A DNA stretch of 64,000 nucleotides from Tricholoma matsutake (Eukaryota > Basidiomycota > Agaricomycetes > Agaricales > Tricholomataceae): contig AP026541.1 of assembly GCA_026075535.2 (NCBI GenBank), positions 2,232,001 through 2,296,000 on the forward strand, given 5' to 3'. Each line of letters opens with the position of its first letter. Within the stretch, counting starts at the first letter, position 1. This document shows, piece by piece, positions 22,231 to 34,080 of this stretch. The position numbers and the translations under genes are program-made. Under the pieces are notes generated by a model. That model was not told the DNA's origin. It was given only the letters and a program-made list of their open reading frames with translations, and ran no database searches.

Positions 22231-23640
22231 TCACTGAGTGAAGACTAAACACAAAAATAAAAGTGATCTGAATGTAGGAGTCATTGAAGCACCAGGCCAC
22301 ATTTTTGCAGACTTCTTTGCAGGTGCTACAGGAGGGGCCACAGGCATGGTGGTGACTTTGTCTGCAATGGTGGAGGCAGGTGGAGTGTTCTGGATTGCGA
22401 GCATAGCTGTGGCCGCAGCCACAGCAGGAGGGACAGTGGGATCTGTAGAGCTGGTAGAGAGAATAACAGGGGTGGTAGGCACTACATGGACATCAGTAAT
22501 AGAAGGACCATCTGTAGAAGTGATTCTACCATCACAACTGGTCATAGAGCCTGCAGAATCTGCACCTGAGATCACTATGGTAGGACATGGCAACTTGTTG
22601 ATCATATTGGGAGCACTTGAATTGTTTGTCAAATCACCTCCAGCAGGGCTTGTTTTGTCCCCAGTAAGGGTGACAGGGGAGATCACAACAGGGGGTAACA
22701 CAGGTGTCTCCAAAGTGGGACTTGCACTGGTAAGGTTGCTGGATCCCAGAGAGTCGGCAAGACTTTCCAACCACTGTAAAGCTGGGCCAGAAAGGGAGAG
22801 CAGATTCATTAACATGGAAATTTTAGTCAGGAAGCTCTCCTCGCATAGGAAGGGAAAGGAATACCAACCTGGAGTATGGCAGAGTTATGTTATTTGGCTT
22901 ATTGACATCATTCTCCAAAGCTGCAGTGTTCATAGTAGGGCTTGAGTCTTGGGAAACAACATCCTAACTAACATTGGACAATGGCCAAAAACATTGTGAA
23001 TATGGTTACCTGAGTATACTCATGTTCTCCTGGATTCTGTAAGGTCTCAGCCAACCATGGCGGTTGATGTTGGGGGGCCAACTCAGGATTCTCCTGGGAT
23101 GACACCAAATTTGGAGCTAGAACTGTCCCCACCTCCACAATTGTCAGCAGCCAAAAGCCCACAAGCCAATAAATAAACAGACCTGAGCGTTGCCTTCAGT
23201 CATTGCCCCATCATCTACAACTGATTTCACCACTGTAACATCTTCCACTTTCTTCCTTTTTGAACTGAGCTTCATCAATTCACAATGAAGACACTTGGCC
23301 TGTCCATTGGAATTGGGGACTGTGGAGTTTGAGTTCTTCTCTTGTTGCTTGGCCCCGGTTGCCTGCCACAAAGGGTAGTTGTCCATTGCAATCTGCTCCA
23401 CTTTCCAGTCAAGGTCACAAAGGCTAAGTTCCTCAAAAAGGTCACACATCGCCTCATAGTATCCTTCCTTGGTCTTGATATCAGCACTTCCCCATGTTGC
23501 TGGTGGGATTTTGTTCTGGTTTGCGATCAAGACCCAGATAGAACATGCAAATCACCGAATGTTGGATGCCCGATTGCCATCAACATGACTGGGATCAAAC
23601 ATCATTGACCATTGTCGAGCTTTATCAATTGATATCGAGA
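22231..23640 (-). pseudogene. Decayed transposon-associated gene of unknown function
   Basis: From about 23640 leftwards the minus strand reads FDPSHVDGNRASNIR, a stop, then FACSIWVLIANQNKIPP, WGSADIKTKEGYYEAM and DLDWKVEQIAMDNYP (to about 23370). A basic patch SSKRKKVEDV follows near 23240, then a Ser/Thr/Pro-rich tail (22815-22231). I know similar predicted proteins from repeat-rich Agaricomycetes but cannot assign a function. The TGA after ASNIR and frame breaks near 23000-23150 mark it as broken. A 235-codon plus-strand frame over 22238-22945 is the complement of the low-complexity tail. Confidence 0.5.
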
Positions 23641-23942
23641 GACTACAAGTGACATCGGGCACCGCATTCGCTATCTAAATGGTGGAATACCATGTGCCAG
23701 GAAGTATTCCAACTCATGCTCAAACCTGTTGATGGTAGGTCAGCCTTGTTCCAAGTCCCTATCACATACAGAACCCGCTGGATGGATTATTGTGAGACTT
23801 AGGGCAGTTTATACACAAAGGACAGTCTCTTTTTAGTTCTATACCCTTTATTACTCCTTCATCATATGATATATCTCTTTCTTGTTTGGATTCCAGTCTC
23901 CTTTTGGCCTCATGTCTTAACTCATATCTGTTGCCTCATGTT
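23641..23942. other. Left flank of Gypsy element A
   Basis: Short noncoding stretch up to the target duplication CTACA (23943-23947). No gene seen. Confidence 0.4.
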
Positions 23943-23947
23943 CTACA

Positions 23948-24371
23948 TATAAGGGCAACCTCAGCCTCTAGCAAAGGGAAATCCAAAGTTAAAATTATGC
24001 TACATAATACAGGGATTGGGGGGTGCACCTAGCAAAGGGAAATCTGAAGAGAAAACTCTAAAGATCCCTTTGCCAGTGCCCAGTATATGTGAAAACTGCA
24101 AAAATCAAATAATAACTAAAAATAGAAAAGGCAGAGATAGGCTGATCAAGGCTGCCGCATGACATAATACCAAGGGGTAGATGTCGGAAGGGTACTCCAT
24201 CTCTAAATATAAAACTGTCAACATGCACAAATGTGATAGAAAGGGAAATTAGTAATAAAATAAGAGAAAAATCATAGAAAATGAAGAATAGAAGGAAACA
24301 AGGCGAGAAAAAATATAGGACAAATGTAAAAAATAGGAGAAACACGTGGGACACCCTCTAGTCCCCTTACA
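23948..24371 (-). repeat. 3' LTR of element A
   Basis: Matches 29535-29957 almost throughout; contains the sequence AGAAAACTCT on the plus strand at the same relative position as in the other LTRs. Confidence 0.95.
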
Positions 24372-24386
24372 TCACCCCCCTTCTAA
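24372..24386 (-). promoter_or_regulatory. Polypurine tract of element A
   Basis: On the minus strand AGAAGGGGGGTGA directly precedes the 3' LTR, the expected plus-strand primer of a Gypsy element. Confidence 0.75.
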
Positions 24387-27300
24387 GATGCATTGCCCCG
24401 ATGCATTCGAAATCGCATATGACCAAAGTCACTGACTTGAATGCGACGTGGTGCAGCAGTGTGCCATTGGTGGAACTCCTTGACCAACCGAGGGGCATTC
24501 ACATCGGACTCCTTGACCCATGAGTTCTCCTCATACCCATAACCCTTCCAGTGTACCAAATACTGGAGCTTCCCTCGACATAACTGGCTGTCCAAGATTG
24601 ACTCAACTTCATACTGGGGTTCTCCCTCCACGACTGTAGGTGGCGGTGGTGGTCATAACGGCGTCCTGGAAAAGGATCTGAGGAGCTGGAAGGAGTTTCA
24701 CGATGTGGAAGACTGGGTGAAGTCTAGACATGGAGGCTGGGAGGCGTAGACGATAGGCATGCATTCCAATGCACTTGACAATGGGGAAAGGTCCCAGGAA
24801 GCGATGGGAGAGTTTTTTGGATGGACGGGTAGTGGAGATGTCACTCGAGTCAAGATAAACTCAATCACCAACCTTGTACTGTGGCGTTGGAGAGTGGTGT
24901 TGATTGTAGAAACGTGCCATGTCATCCTTTGCCTTCACCAAGGCCACCTTCGCTTCCTCCAAACTGTCCCTCATGCGTTCTGTGAACTCATTCACTGTCT
25001 CAATATGTGAGGGGGCTTGGTGAGGTTCGAATCCCATGCATGGATGCCATCCAGTGTCCAAGAAGAAGGGGGTTTGTTGAGTGGAAGCATGGACATGATT
25101 GTTGTATCCAAACTCGGCCAGGGGAAGGAGATTGTCCCAATCGTCCTGGCATTCATTGACGAAGACATGGATGTACTGCTCCAACTCCTGGTTGACTTGT
25201 TCAGTCTGGCCATCAGTTTGTGGGTGATAAGCAGTCGAAGCGAGGAGTTTGATCGGTACAGCTCACAAGTGAACTCTGCTATGAACTGAGGGCCACGGTC
25301 GGAAAGGAACGCACCAGAGAGTCCATGTAATTTCCAGACATGGTGAAGATAGAGGTGGGCGGCACCCAGGGCACTGATAGTGGTGTGAGTGGGAATGAAG
25401 TGAGTGTGTTTCCCTGCGGAATCAACTGTGCACATCACCGCATCAAACCCATTCGACTCTGGCAACTCCACCACAAAGTCGACACTGACAACATCCCAAC
25501 AACTTTCTGGGACAGGGAGAGGGTGTAGCTCACCAATGGGTTTGCGATGAGGAATCTTGGTGCATAAGCAAAGGTCACAAGTACAACAATACTGACCAAT
25601 GAGCCGTGACATCTGCGGCCACCAATAATTCTGTGAGGTGAGCTCCAAGGTCTTCCAGCATCCAGGGTGACCAGCAATCCATGAGTCGTGGTGTTGGGAT
25701 ATGATACGTCGACAAAGGTCTGGGTCGTTGGGTACGTAGATGCGATCCCGGAAATACAACAAGTCCTCCCTTTCAGCCCACTCTGCCACACGTAAGGAGA
25801 GGGTAGATCCCTTCCTCAGTTCCTTAACAGCTCGGGCCACGACATCCTCGTATAAACCACTACGGTTTGCATGATGGATGTCACGTAGGATGTCCTGCTC
25901 CTCGCCCTGGGGTGTGATACCTTCCAATGCCCGGATCATAAATGGGTTTGGCTGCAACAACACAATGTCTTGATTGTCGTCACCACCATCCCCATGATCT
26001 GCACATTGGGAGAGGGCATCGGTCTTCCCCATGCTGCGACCTGGATGGTGGTGCAAGGAGAAGTCGAACCTGGATAGATACAGGGACCAACAAGCTTGAC
26101 GACGGTTCAATTTCTTGGCCGTCATAAAGTACTCGAGATTCTTGTGATCCATCCAAATTTCCACCTTGTGTAGGGCACCCTCGAGGAAGTGTCGCCACTC
26201 CTCAAGCGCACGCATTATTGCCAACATCTCCTTGTCATGGATCTCATAGTTTTGTTCCACAGCACTAAGGCTTTTGGAGTAGAACACAACAGGATGCCAC
26301 TTCTGGTCCTCTGGAGACTGCTGAGACAACACGGTGCCCATTGCAAAGTCAGAACTGTCGGCTTCTACACAAAAAGGGCGCGAATCATCAGCAAGGGAGC
26401 AGAAGTGACCATCTCTTTAAGCTTTTCGAATGCCTCCTGCTGTGCATTGTCCCACTGCCATGCCTCCTTGCCAGTCAAGTCAAACAGTGGTCGTGCATGA
26501 TGTGAGAAATCCTTGATAAAACGCTGGTAGAAATTGATGAAGCCTAAAAAGGACTGCACCTCTTTCTTGTTTGTGGGCGTTGGCCATGCCGTGACCCCAT
26601 TCACCTTGACTGGATCCATCTCTACCTGGCCCTCCGAGATAATCAGGCCGAGGTACTCAATCTTGGTCTTCTCAAACTCGCACTTGTCCTGGCAAAGGTA
26701 GAGTTTGTACTGTCAAAGTCGGTCCAAGACAAGGCACATAATGCGACGATGCTCTTCCACTGTGCGAGTGAAGATGAGGATATCATCAAGGTAGATACAG
26801 ATGACACCCTTGAGGATGAGGTCGTGGAAGATCTTGTTCATCATGGTCTGGAAGGTGGCAGGACTATTAGTAAGGCCAAAGAACATGACGAGCAGTTCAA
26901 AAAGACCACGGTTGGTATGAAAGGCTGCCTTCCACTCATCTCCCTTCTTTATCCTCACATTATTGTAACCCCAATGGACATCAAGTTTGGTGAAGTATCG
27001 CGCTCCACAGAGTTGGTTCACAAGTTCGGAGATGAGAGGTAGTGGGTAGCGATTTTTGACTGTGATGTCATTGAGCCTTCTATAGTCTTGAACTGGACGA
27101 AGTGAGCCATCCTTCTTCTTGACAAAGAAAAAGGGAGAGGCCATGGGCGATTTGGATGGTCGAATATGTCCAGAGGTTAGGTGTTCGTCGATGAATTGGT
27201 CGAGCTGTCACTGTTCCTTGGGAGAAAGAGGATAGACCTTGCAGGAGGAAGGGGTTGCACCGGGGATGAGTTCGATGGCATGATCCCACAGCTTGCATGC

Positions 27301-28266
27301 AGGGAGAGAATCGAATGATTCCTTGGAGAACACATCCTCGAACTCATGAAGATGAGGGAGTAAGGAGTCAGTAGAGGATTTAGCAGTATTGTTTTTGTGG
27401 AAGGCCTCGGCAAGGCGCTGGGATATGTTCGATGTAGCACACACCTCATGCGATGGACAAATCACAGTGTAGAAAATCCAATCCCCTTCCTCAACTTCCT
27501 CTGCTTCCTCCTCATCATCATCTGAGTCTGGTATCAGATCAGGAACCCCCTCCAACTCCACATCAGGCAGAGGTAGGGGTCCAGCATGACACTTCTGAGT
27601 GCATCGTACCGAGGCCCTTTGTCCGTGGCGCTCTTGTCTGGCTTCTGTGAAACAGGTGCGACAGCTGGATGGACATCAGCTCATGGTGACCTCCCTGGTA
27701 CGCCAGTTAACATCTGGGTCTCGAAGCCATGGATAGCCCAAAATCACCTTCTGCTTCCCTAACTGAGTGACAGCAAAAGGTGTACGCTCACTATGATCTT
27801 TGTAATGGAGGACCAGGTCCACAACCTCTCGGATGGCACCAGCTTCATTTGGGGATCCATCCACATTATAAACAGGTATCGGACGTGAGAGCGAGCGAGT
27901 ATTCAGGTGATGTTGTCGTGCGAGGTCAGTGTCAATGAAGAGACCAGTAGCACCAGAGTCTAGGAGCGCAGAGACACCAAGTATCTGTCCAGTGTTGGTA
28001 GTCTGTAGTTTGATCGCCAGGTTCAAGGAGTGTGCAGAGGGAGTGGATGCAACAATATATTTGCATGGTAGTTTGCGCTCCCATGATTTAATTTTGGGGC
28101 GTGAGGTAGAGGTAGAGAGAGGAGGGGCAGGTACGTCTTCACCTGACTTCAAAGGTTCAGAGAGGGGAATAGTCATGAAATCAGATTCATTCTCCGGGGA
28201 TTCAACTGACAAAACTTCAAAGTGGTTATGGACAGGCAACGAGGGCATATGATTCACTCGCTGCAA
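24383..28266 (-). pseudogene. pol: Element A pol: protease, RT, RNase H, integrase, chromodomain
   Basis: Reading leftwards: aspartic protease with DSGAT (about 27960-27945); reverse transcriptase with [20 protein letters not shown] and the catalytic YLDD (about 26795-26780); RNase H with TRP-like [11 protein letters not shown] (about 26165-26130). The integrase follows, with an HHCC zinc-binding region (about 25700-25570), Asp in VDFVVELP, Asp in SDRGPQF and then a frameshift before the Glu-bearing TEQVNQELEQ. A C-terminal chromodomain has [15 protein letters not shown] (about 24555-24510). Chromodomains direct integrase to heterochromatin marks. Frame breaks near 27200, 26690, 26345 and 25270 disable this copy. 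One long polyprotein is the likely ancestral form, entered from gag by a -1 shift. Confidence 0.9.
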
Positions 28267-28358
28267 ATAGAAAAATCCTGCTCCTCTACACCCTCTAATT
28301 TGACCTCCTCTGCAACCTGACCCTTCGCTTCCTCAACATCTACAAGCGCCAACAGGTC

Positions 28359-29404
28359 CTAGAGGAGTTCATCTCGTCCCTCGGGGGTGAGCATGCAGAT
28401 ATCCTGACGATGGGGGCATGCTCCAGCCATATGTCCAGTTTCCCCACAGTGGTAGCAGAGGTTTAACCTGCGTGCACAGCTACGGGCTGCATCGACATCC
28501 ATTGGTACCGGAACATTGACAGCCGGTGCAGGAGTTTGATGGACAGGAATAAGGTTGCATTGGGGAAGGGTTCGATTGAAGATGTGGGATGTAGAAGTGG
28601 TAGTTGGAGCCTGGAATGCAGCATTGAATGCCACATTTGTGAGTCAGTTCTCATCACAGAGGGAAGCAGCTTCATACCAAGCATAGATATCATCGTCTGC
28701 CGGATGTCCTTCCAACATCTGGGCAATCTGGTCCTGAATCTCCTGGTTGAGGCCTTGTCGGAACTTCACCACCACTGGTAGCCCACCCCCATATCCTGCC
28801 ATGTCCACCAAGTCCTTAAACTCATTGATATAATTGTCCATGGATTGATGTGCCTGGTGGTACGAGGATGACTCAAGTCGTGTCACTGCTCGGTGGCACT
28901 CATTGAGGGGACAAAAGTGGTGTACGAACTCTGCTTGAAAGTCACCCCAAGTGGAGAAAGGTAGGGACGAGTTCTTTGGTTTGTCGCAGAATATGGTCCA
29001 CGTAGAGATAGGCACACTCAGATTTCATGTATGTGAAGGCCCAATAAATTTTTGCAGTTTCATCAACAAATTGATGTGACTGGAGACTGATATACAACTC
29101 ACAGGAGTTAAGGAATGCATGTCCCTGCGCATGCACACCATTAAATTCGGCGGGGGGGGGACGGTTTGATCTGGGCATGCTCCTTGGGTGCGTTTGGTGA
29201 CGCATCGTTGTTGGGCGCGCTTGGAGTCATAATGGGGGAAATATTAGTCGTGGAGCTGGTCTGAAGTGTTCTGATGAAGTTTTCGATCGTAGATTTAAGC
29301 GAATCAATTTGCACACATATTCCAGTAATGTCGCTTTCAAGCGCGTTGAGGCGCTCTGATGCATCCATAGCGCTAGGGGGTGCATTTGGCGAAAATGGCA
29401 GCAT
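28359..29404 (-). pseudogene. gag: Element A gag with CCHC zinc knuckle
   Basis: Starts at ATG 29404 and reads MLPFSPNAPPSAMDAS, then a coiled helical stretch. A frameshift in a run of nine G/C near 29160 separates it from the capsid-like core (CELYISLQSHQFVDE, AFTYMKSE). A zinc knuckle CYHCGETGHMAGACPH lies near 28455-28410. A TGA at 28644-28646 is shared with copy B. Gag packages the RNA in virus-like particles inside the cell. Confidence 0.85.
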
Positions 29405-29522
29405 AATAAAGGCGAGACTATCTGGAACGGTGTGTAGGGACTCTGTGGAGCTTTGGGAAGTGTTGTCCAGTCCGTACCTGCCTATCTTGGGCAGTGCGTT
29501 TGCGATTTTCAGGCCTTAGGGG

Positions 29523-29532
29523 AGAGTTTTCT
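29523..29532 (-). promoter_or_regulatory. Primer-binding site of element A, self-priming type
   Basis: Two nucleotides inside the 5' LTR the minus strand has AGAAAACTCT, the exact complement of AGAGTTTTCT in the LTR itself (minus strand, 29645-29636). No tRNA-like TGG start is present. Confidence 0.65.
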
Positions 29533-29534
29533 AC

Positions 29535-29957
29535 TATAAGGGCAACCTCAGCCTCTAGCAAAGGGAAATCCGAAGTTAAAATTATGCTACATAATACAGG
29601 GATTGGGGGTGCACCTAGCAAAGGGAAAACCGAAGAGAAAACTCTAAAGATCCCTTTGCCAGTGCCCAGTATATGTGAAAACTGCAAAAATCAAATAATA
29701 ACTAAAAATAGAAAAGGCGGAGATAGGCTGATCAAGGCCACCACATGACATAATACCAAGGGGTAGATGTTGGAAGGGTACTCTGTCTCTAAATATAAAA
29801 CTGTCAACATGCACAAATGTGATAGAAAGGGAAATTAGTAATAAAATATGGGAAAAATCATAGAAAATGAAGAATAGAAGGGAACGAGGCGAGAAAAAAT
29901 ATAGGACAAACGTAAAAAATAGGAGAAACACGTGGGACACCCTCTAGTCCCCTTACA
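29535..29957 (-). repeat. 5' LTR of element A
   Basis: 423 bp, pairs with 23948-24371; starts TGTAAGGGGACTAG on the minus strand. Confidence 0.95.
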
Positions 29958-29962
29958 CTACA

Positions 29963-30504
29963 CATGTTTCTTATACCATTTTAGGAAGTTTCTTTAAAAC
30001 ATATAAAACTCTGTAGTATCTACTTGAAAATAAACAAAATCATCTTCACCTATTGCCTTGTATAAAGTTCTAAGAATCCAGTCTATCCTCAAAAACAATC
30101 TGAGCTTCTATGAGTTTTCTCGATCGATGAGAAACCTCTGCGACCATCGTCGTTCTTGATCTTCCTTCGATCCTCTTATCATTAGCACTAGTAACCATTC
30201 CAACACTTCATAGCCATTGGCTATAACCTTCATATACTATTGATCCACCAAAAGTCCTTAGACCTCGCACATCGACCCTCAACGATAAACACTGTTTGCC
30301 ATTGATCTTGTCGATCGTCCTCAATATCGATTGATACTCCATTGAACCATGCCAAATACCTTTGTCTCTTATAGAACTACCTTTATGACTAGTACCAACT
30401 AGTTGTCTTTCCATAGGTTGGATTATGAATATTTGGAACATCTTGCACCCTTCCTCTGACTCGTGCAAATATCATTGGTTGCCTCATTGGCTGTTTTGGT
30501 GGTT
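29963..30504 (+). repeat. Possible LTR/leader of a second Gypsy clan
   Basis: Contains ACATATAAAACTCTG near 29999 as a TATA-like start, Tyr/Leu-codon-free AT/C-rich DNA with many TCGAT motifs, and ends with CTTCCTCTGACTCGTG and GGTTGAGTATCATC. Similar blocks occur in 38340-38885 ahead of a gag of the second clan. The similarity is weak and boundaries are not defined. Confidence 0.3.
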
Positions 30505-31892
30505 TTCCCAGGTTGAGTATCATCAGCGGGGTAGGGGGAAGTTGTCTCATACAGTGTTACTGTTGAGTGCTTGGTAGTTGTTCACCCACCAAGGGTCAAC
30601 TGTTAAGTCAGGTACCCTGGCAATGTATTTCGGCACGCAGAATGCTGGTGAGGTGAATTCTGAGGAGGATGGCTGAATGCGGCCAGCCTTGAGGTGGTCA
30701 TCCAGCAGTCTCTTCCAAGGTTCTTGGTATTTCTTGGGAGCTGCATATCCTTTGCCATTGTTAACCTTGGTGGGGTCTTTGAGTCAGATGCGGTGGAACA
30801 TGTGGCTGGGAATATCTTCAGTGCTATCAGGGAGACAAAGTAGGAAGTGGTTGGTGAATTTGAGTTTCATTTTCACATCTTTCTCTTTGAGGAGTTCTTG
30901 GAATGCTAGGCCTTCAATGTGGTCTCGCATGGCAGCCATGATGGGTCCAGGGAGAAGGCATCCAGCAAGTGCTGGTGCTCTGGAGTTTTCCAGTGTAGGT
31001 GGTTTTGGAGTCTGAATTTTCTTTGGTGTTGGTGGAGGTGTAACCCATTGTTTGCCCCAGGGCTGGGGTGTTCGAGAGGGTGGATTTAGGAGGTCAAAAC
31101 TGGAGCATTTGTCAATGGCGGTTCGCTCATGGGTATCAATCACAATCTGTTCTGATGAAAGAAATGGCATTCCTAATATAATGGGGAATGATAATCCCTT
31201 ATTTACTTTCATCTTGTGGACTCCTGATTTCCATATCCCCTGGTCTGATTGCAGCTCTAATTTGACATATTCCTCACAGTTGATTTTCTGCTGGGTCAAT
31301 GATGACATGTTATTTTCCTTTTTAGGGAGAGGATAATGTCGGAGGCTGAGACACTCACAGAGTTCAAGGCTAATCACTGTGCAGGGGCAACCAATGTCCA
31401 TCAGTGGATAGATTTTGATGGGGAATTTGGTGATGAGGGGGCCAGTGGCATAGAGGGTAGGAAATAGGTGTGATACAGTAAAGGGGACATCAGCAGGGGG
31501 AGGGATGTATGAGTCAGTTTTGTTGTCCTCCACCACTGCCTTTGTTGCTGCTGCTGGCGCCATGAGTGTGATGTATGTCTCGGAATTGGGCCAGGTGTTG
31601 TCTGCCTTCATGGGACAGTCAGGGTTCTTGTGGCTGGCATACAATTTCCAGCATTGTGTGTAGCTGGCATGTTTTTCAAGGATTGCCCATTCTTCAAGTG
31701 TGAGAGCAGGGAGGCACTTCTTCTCAACCTGTTTTGTTTTGCTGGGGCCAGCAGTGGAAGAATTTCTCTTGGCCAGCAGGTCAGTGAATTGAGAAAGTAG
31801 GTCTTTCTTCTTGCTGCGGTGTGTGGCACATGCAGCGGTGGAGGCATCAATGAGTTTTTGGGTGCATGCATCTTCTGCACGCATGCGGTCAT
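30505..31892 (-). pseudogene. pol: Second-clan Gypsy pol fragment: protease and start of RT
   Basis: From 31892 leftwards: a gag-like linker, a retropepsin-type region (PLMDIGCPCTVISLEL, about 31410-31360; the usual DSG is DIG here), then FPIILGMPFLSSEQIVID (about 31195-31140), a Pro-rich linker, and after a stop near 30784 the RT entry with LDDHLKAGRIQPSSSEF (about 30705-30655) and WVNNYQALN (about 30585). It is truncated within RT. The protein pattern differs clearly from elements A/B. A 366-codon stretch is still open, so decay is moderate. Confidence 0.75.
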
Positions 31893-32058
31893 CGCGTTCC
31901 TTTACCTCAAGGGCCCAGGGGGCAATGCCAATGCCAAACTGCCTTCTGCATCAAGAGGCAGAAAAGTTGCCAAAGGCAAAACCCAGCACAAGGAAGCTCA
32001 CTGAATATCAACAGCAGGACAGACCCCAAATTATGATCCCCCCATTTCCTCACAAATC

Positions 32059-32574
32059 ATGGATACAACTGAGTCAGAATATGTGCAAGTCAATCAAATG
32101 ACAATAGACAGGCTTTGCATGGCTGGTGTCACTCAACCACAGCCAATTAATGATCCTAGTGATGGTGAACCAGAGTATCTTGTTCCTCGACACATTTACA
32201 TGAGGTACATCACATGTGGATCAGCCAGAAATGCCAACGTAAATGATCCCCCATGCCCAATTGATCCATCTCTGTTGGATGAACCTCAACAGGGCTCACA
32301 ACGCCCTAAGCCTCAACCACTTTTAGGGCAAAATCACATGGAGGATCCTATTGCAAGGGCAAGGGCAAGGGCAAGGGCAAGGGCATTAGCAGCATTAGGA
32401 TTGCCAACATTAGGATCAGCAACAGTGGGATCAGCAATGGCAACACCAGGATTAGCAATAGCACAGGCACAACATATCCAAAGATCAGCTGATGTCCTTG
32501 CACAGCAGGAAGCCATTTCAACCCTGACTGCTGGGAGGAGACAGAGAATTAAAAAAGTGAAATTTGCCAAGTAG
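32059..32574 (+). CDS. Unrecognised open frame with an Ala-Arg repeat (171 aa)
   Basis: An ATG-initiated frame of 171 codons. An internal (GGGCAA)n microsatellite (32355-32385) gives an alternating Arg-Ala run, and the C-terminus is basic (RQRIKKVKFAK). The neighbourhood is transposon debris and CpG-poor. It may be a remnant of a transposon gene; no family is recognised and no function is proposed. Confidence 0.25.
   Translation: MDTTESEYVQVNQMTIDRLCMAGVTQPQPINDPSDGEPEYLVPRHIYMRYITCGSARNANVNDPPCPIDPSLLDEPQQGSQRPKPQPLLGQNHMEDPIARARARARARALAALGLPTLGSATVGSAMATPGLAIAQAQHIQRSADVLAQQEAISTLTAGRRQRIKKVKFAK
32355..32385 (+). repeat. (GGGCAA)n microsatellite
   Basis: Five consecutive hexamers, GGGCAA, in phase with the surrounding open frame. 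Confidence 0.85.
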
Positions 32575-32879
32575 GTTTACAAATCAATCACTATGTAATG
32601 TGAAAAAAATAGTCCAACTTTTATTTACATGCTGATTAATAACATCTGTTCTTTTCTGCCTTGCTTGGTCTCACCTCTGTCCTCAGATTTTCCTGCTCAC
32701 TTCCTTGGGTTTGGCTGAGGGGTGGTACTTCTGGAATGTTGATGATGCTCAACCCGGAAACCCAAACAAAACCCACAAAAAGGCTTTGGATGGTATAACA
32801 CAAGTCAGAGGAAGGATGCGAGGCCCTCTAGATGTCACCTGTCAGACCGACCACCAAATAGTTATAAAACAACTGCTTG

Positions 32880-34080
32880 TCGAAGCAGTTCAAAGCTAAA
32901 AGAATGTGTTTCGAGGACTTTCGAGGATTTTTGAGGAGTTGCAATGATTTTTGAGATGTTGCAATATTTTTCGAGGTTTTTTCAAAGAAGTTTCAAGGAG
33001 TTTCAAGTGCGCAAATATGTTTGGAGGCAAGATTGGGGGACTAGATGAGTAGTAGAAGCAAAGCAAAGAAGAATCGAGGGGAACACAAGTGAAAATAGTG
33101 TAATGCAAGGAATTTCAAGGAATTTCAAGGAAGTTTAGTGTAAAACACCAAACTTCGGACTGAATAAGACTAAACTGAACTCTCAAATCACTGTGATCTG
33201 GGAGGAAGATGATGACTTTCTTGTTTTTCTTTGTATCTAGTACATCTTTTTATATAAAATAAAGAAAGTACCTAAAAAGGCTAGAGAACATGAGGCAAAC
33301 ATGTGGAAAACTCGAGGCAAAAGACAATATAAGTATATCAGAACAATAAAGCAAGCCTAGAAAGGGTGAATATAACACATGATGAAGAAATAATAAGAAA
33401 GAATAGCTAAAAGTGGACTGTCCTTGTTGTAAATTGAATAAAACATTGGAAACTGCTTTGAGCGGATTGTATGCATGCACATGCAGTCAAAATGTGTTCA
33501 ATATACTTGAGATAGTGTCCCATGTGTCCAGCATGCATCCGAAGATCATTCAAATAGGAAATACTGTGTCCAAAGATGTTTTTCAAGGTTCAATGTTTTT
33601 TGAGGTTTGATGTTTTTCAAAGATTTTTGAAAATTCTTTGGACTTTGTTCATGGCCCAAAATTGGTGTGATATTGTTCAACAATGGTAGATATGTCTGGC
33701 ATGTGTGTGATAACCATTCAGATAGCGATATAGTGTCCGATGTTGATTTTTGATGTTCGATGATTTTCAAAGTCAGTCGAGGAAATATCAGACTTGTTCA
33801 AAGGCTGATATTGCTGCAATATTGCTCGATACTGGTTTGGAACTCATTGACGATGTTCCAAGTGTATATCTTGAGCTGTATGAAGGTTGGGGGAACTGTA
33901 TTATGGTGGCCGAAGGCATATGAATAATTTCGAGGTGTCGCAAAGAATTTCGAAGCATTCTCATGACTTTGTAGAGTTTCATAGAGCTTCGTAGGGCTTT
34001 GGAGGGGTTCGTATGAGTTCATAGAGCTTTGACAACAATCGTAGATGTGTTTTCTGAGCTTGAATGACAAGGTGGACCTA
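32880..34080 (-). repeat. LTR-like sequence, minus orientation, probably a solo LTR
   Basis: On the minus strand there is a TATA-like box (TTTATATAAAAAG near 33250), followed by motif-rich DNA with CTCGAAA, CTTGAAA and CATTGCAACTCC reiterated down to 32890. The upstream part (33260-34080) is rich in TCAAAAATC and TTGAAAA motifs. The style matches LTRs of Agaricomycete Gypsy elements, but no partner LTR is in the window. Confidence 0.35.

Larger units (their letters stand above)
23948..29957 (-). mobile_element. Gypsy element A, full-length chromovirus with chromodomain
   Basis: LTRs of about 424 bp at 23948-24371 (3') and 29535-29957 (5') are bounded by the short inverted repeat TGTAAGG/CCTTAYA. 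The 5-bp duplication CTACA flanks it exactly (23943-23947 and 29958-29962). Order on the minus strand: 5' LTR, self-priming-type primer site, gag with zinc knuckle, protease, reverse transcriptase, RNase H, integrase, chromodomain, polypurine tract, 3' LTR. The LTRs differ at roughly 15 positions by eye, many at CpG, so this copy is older than copy B. It is the same family as B (51123) and D (47221). Confidence 0.97.

Noticed and set aside
22238..22945. A 235-codon plus-strand frame
   Set aside because: It is the complement of the Ser/Thr/Pro-rich tail of a minus-strand pseudogene; Gly/Val-rich composition with no motif.
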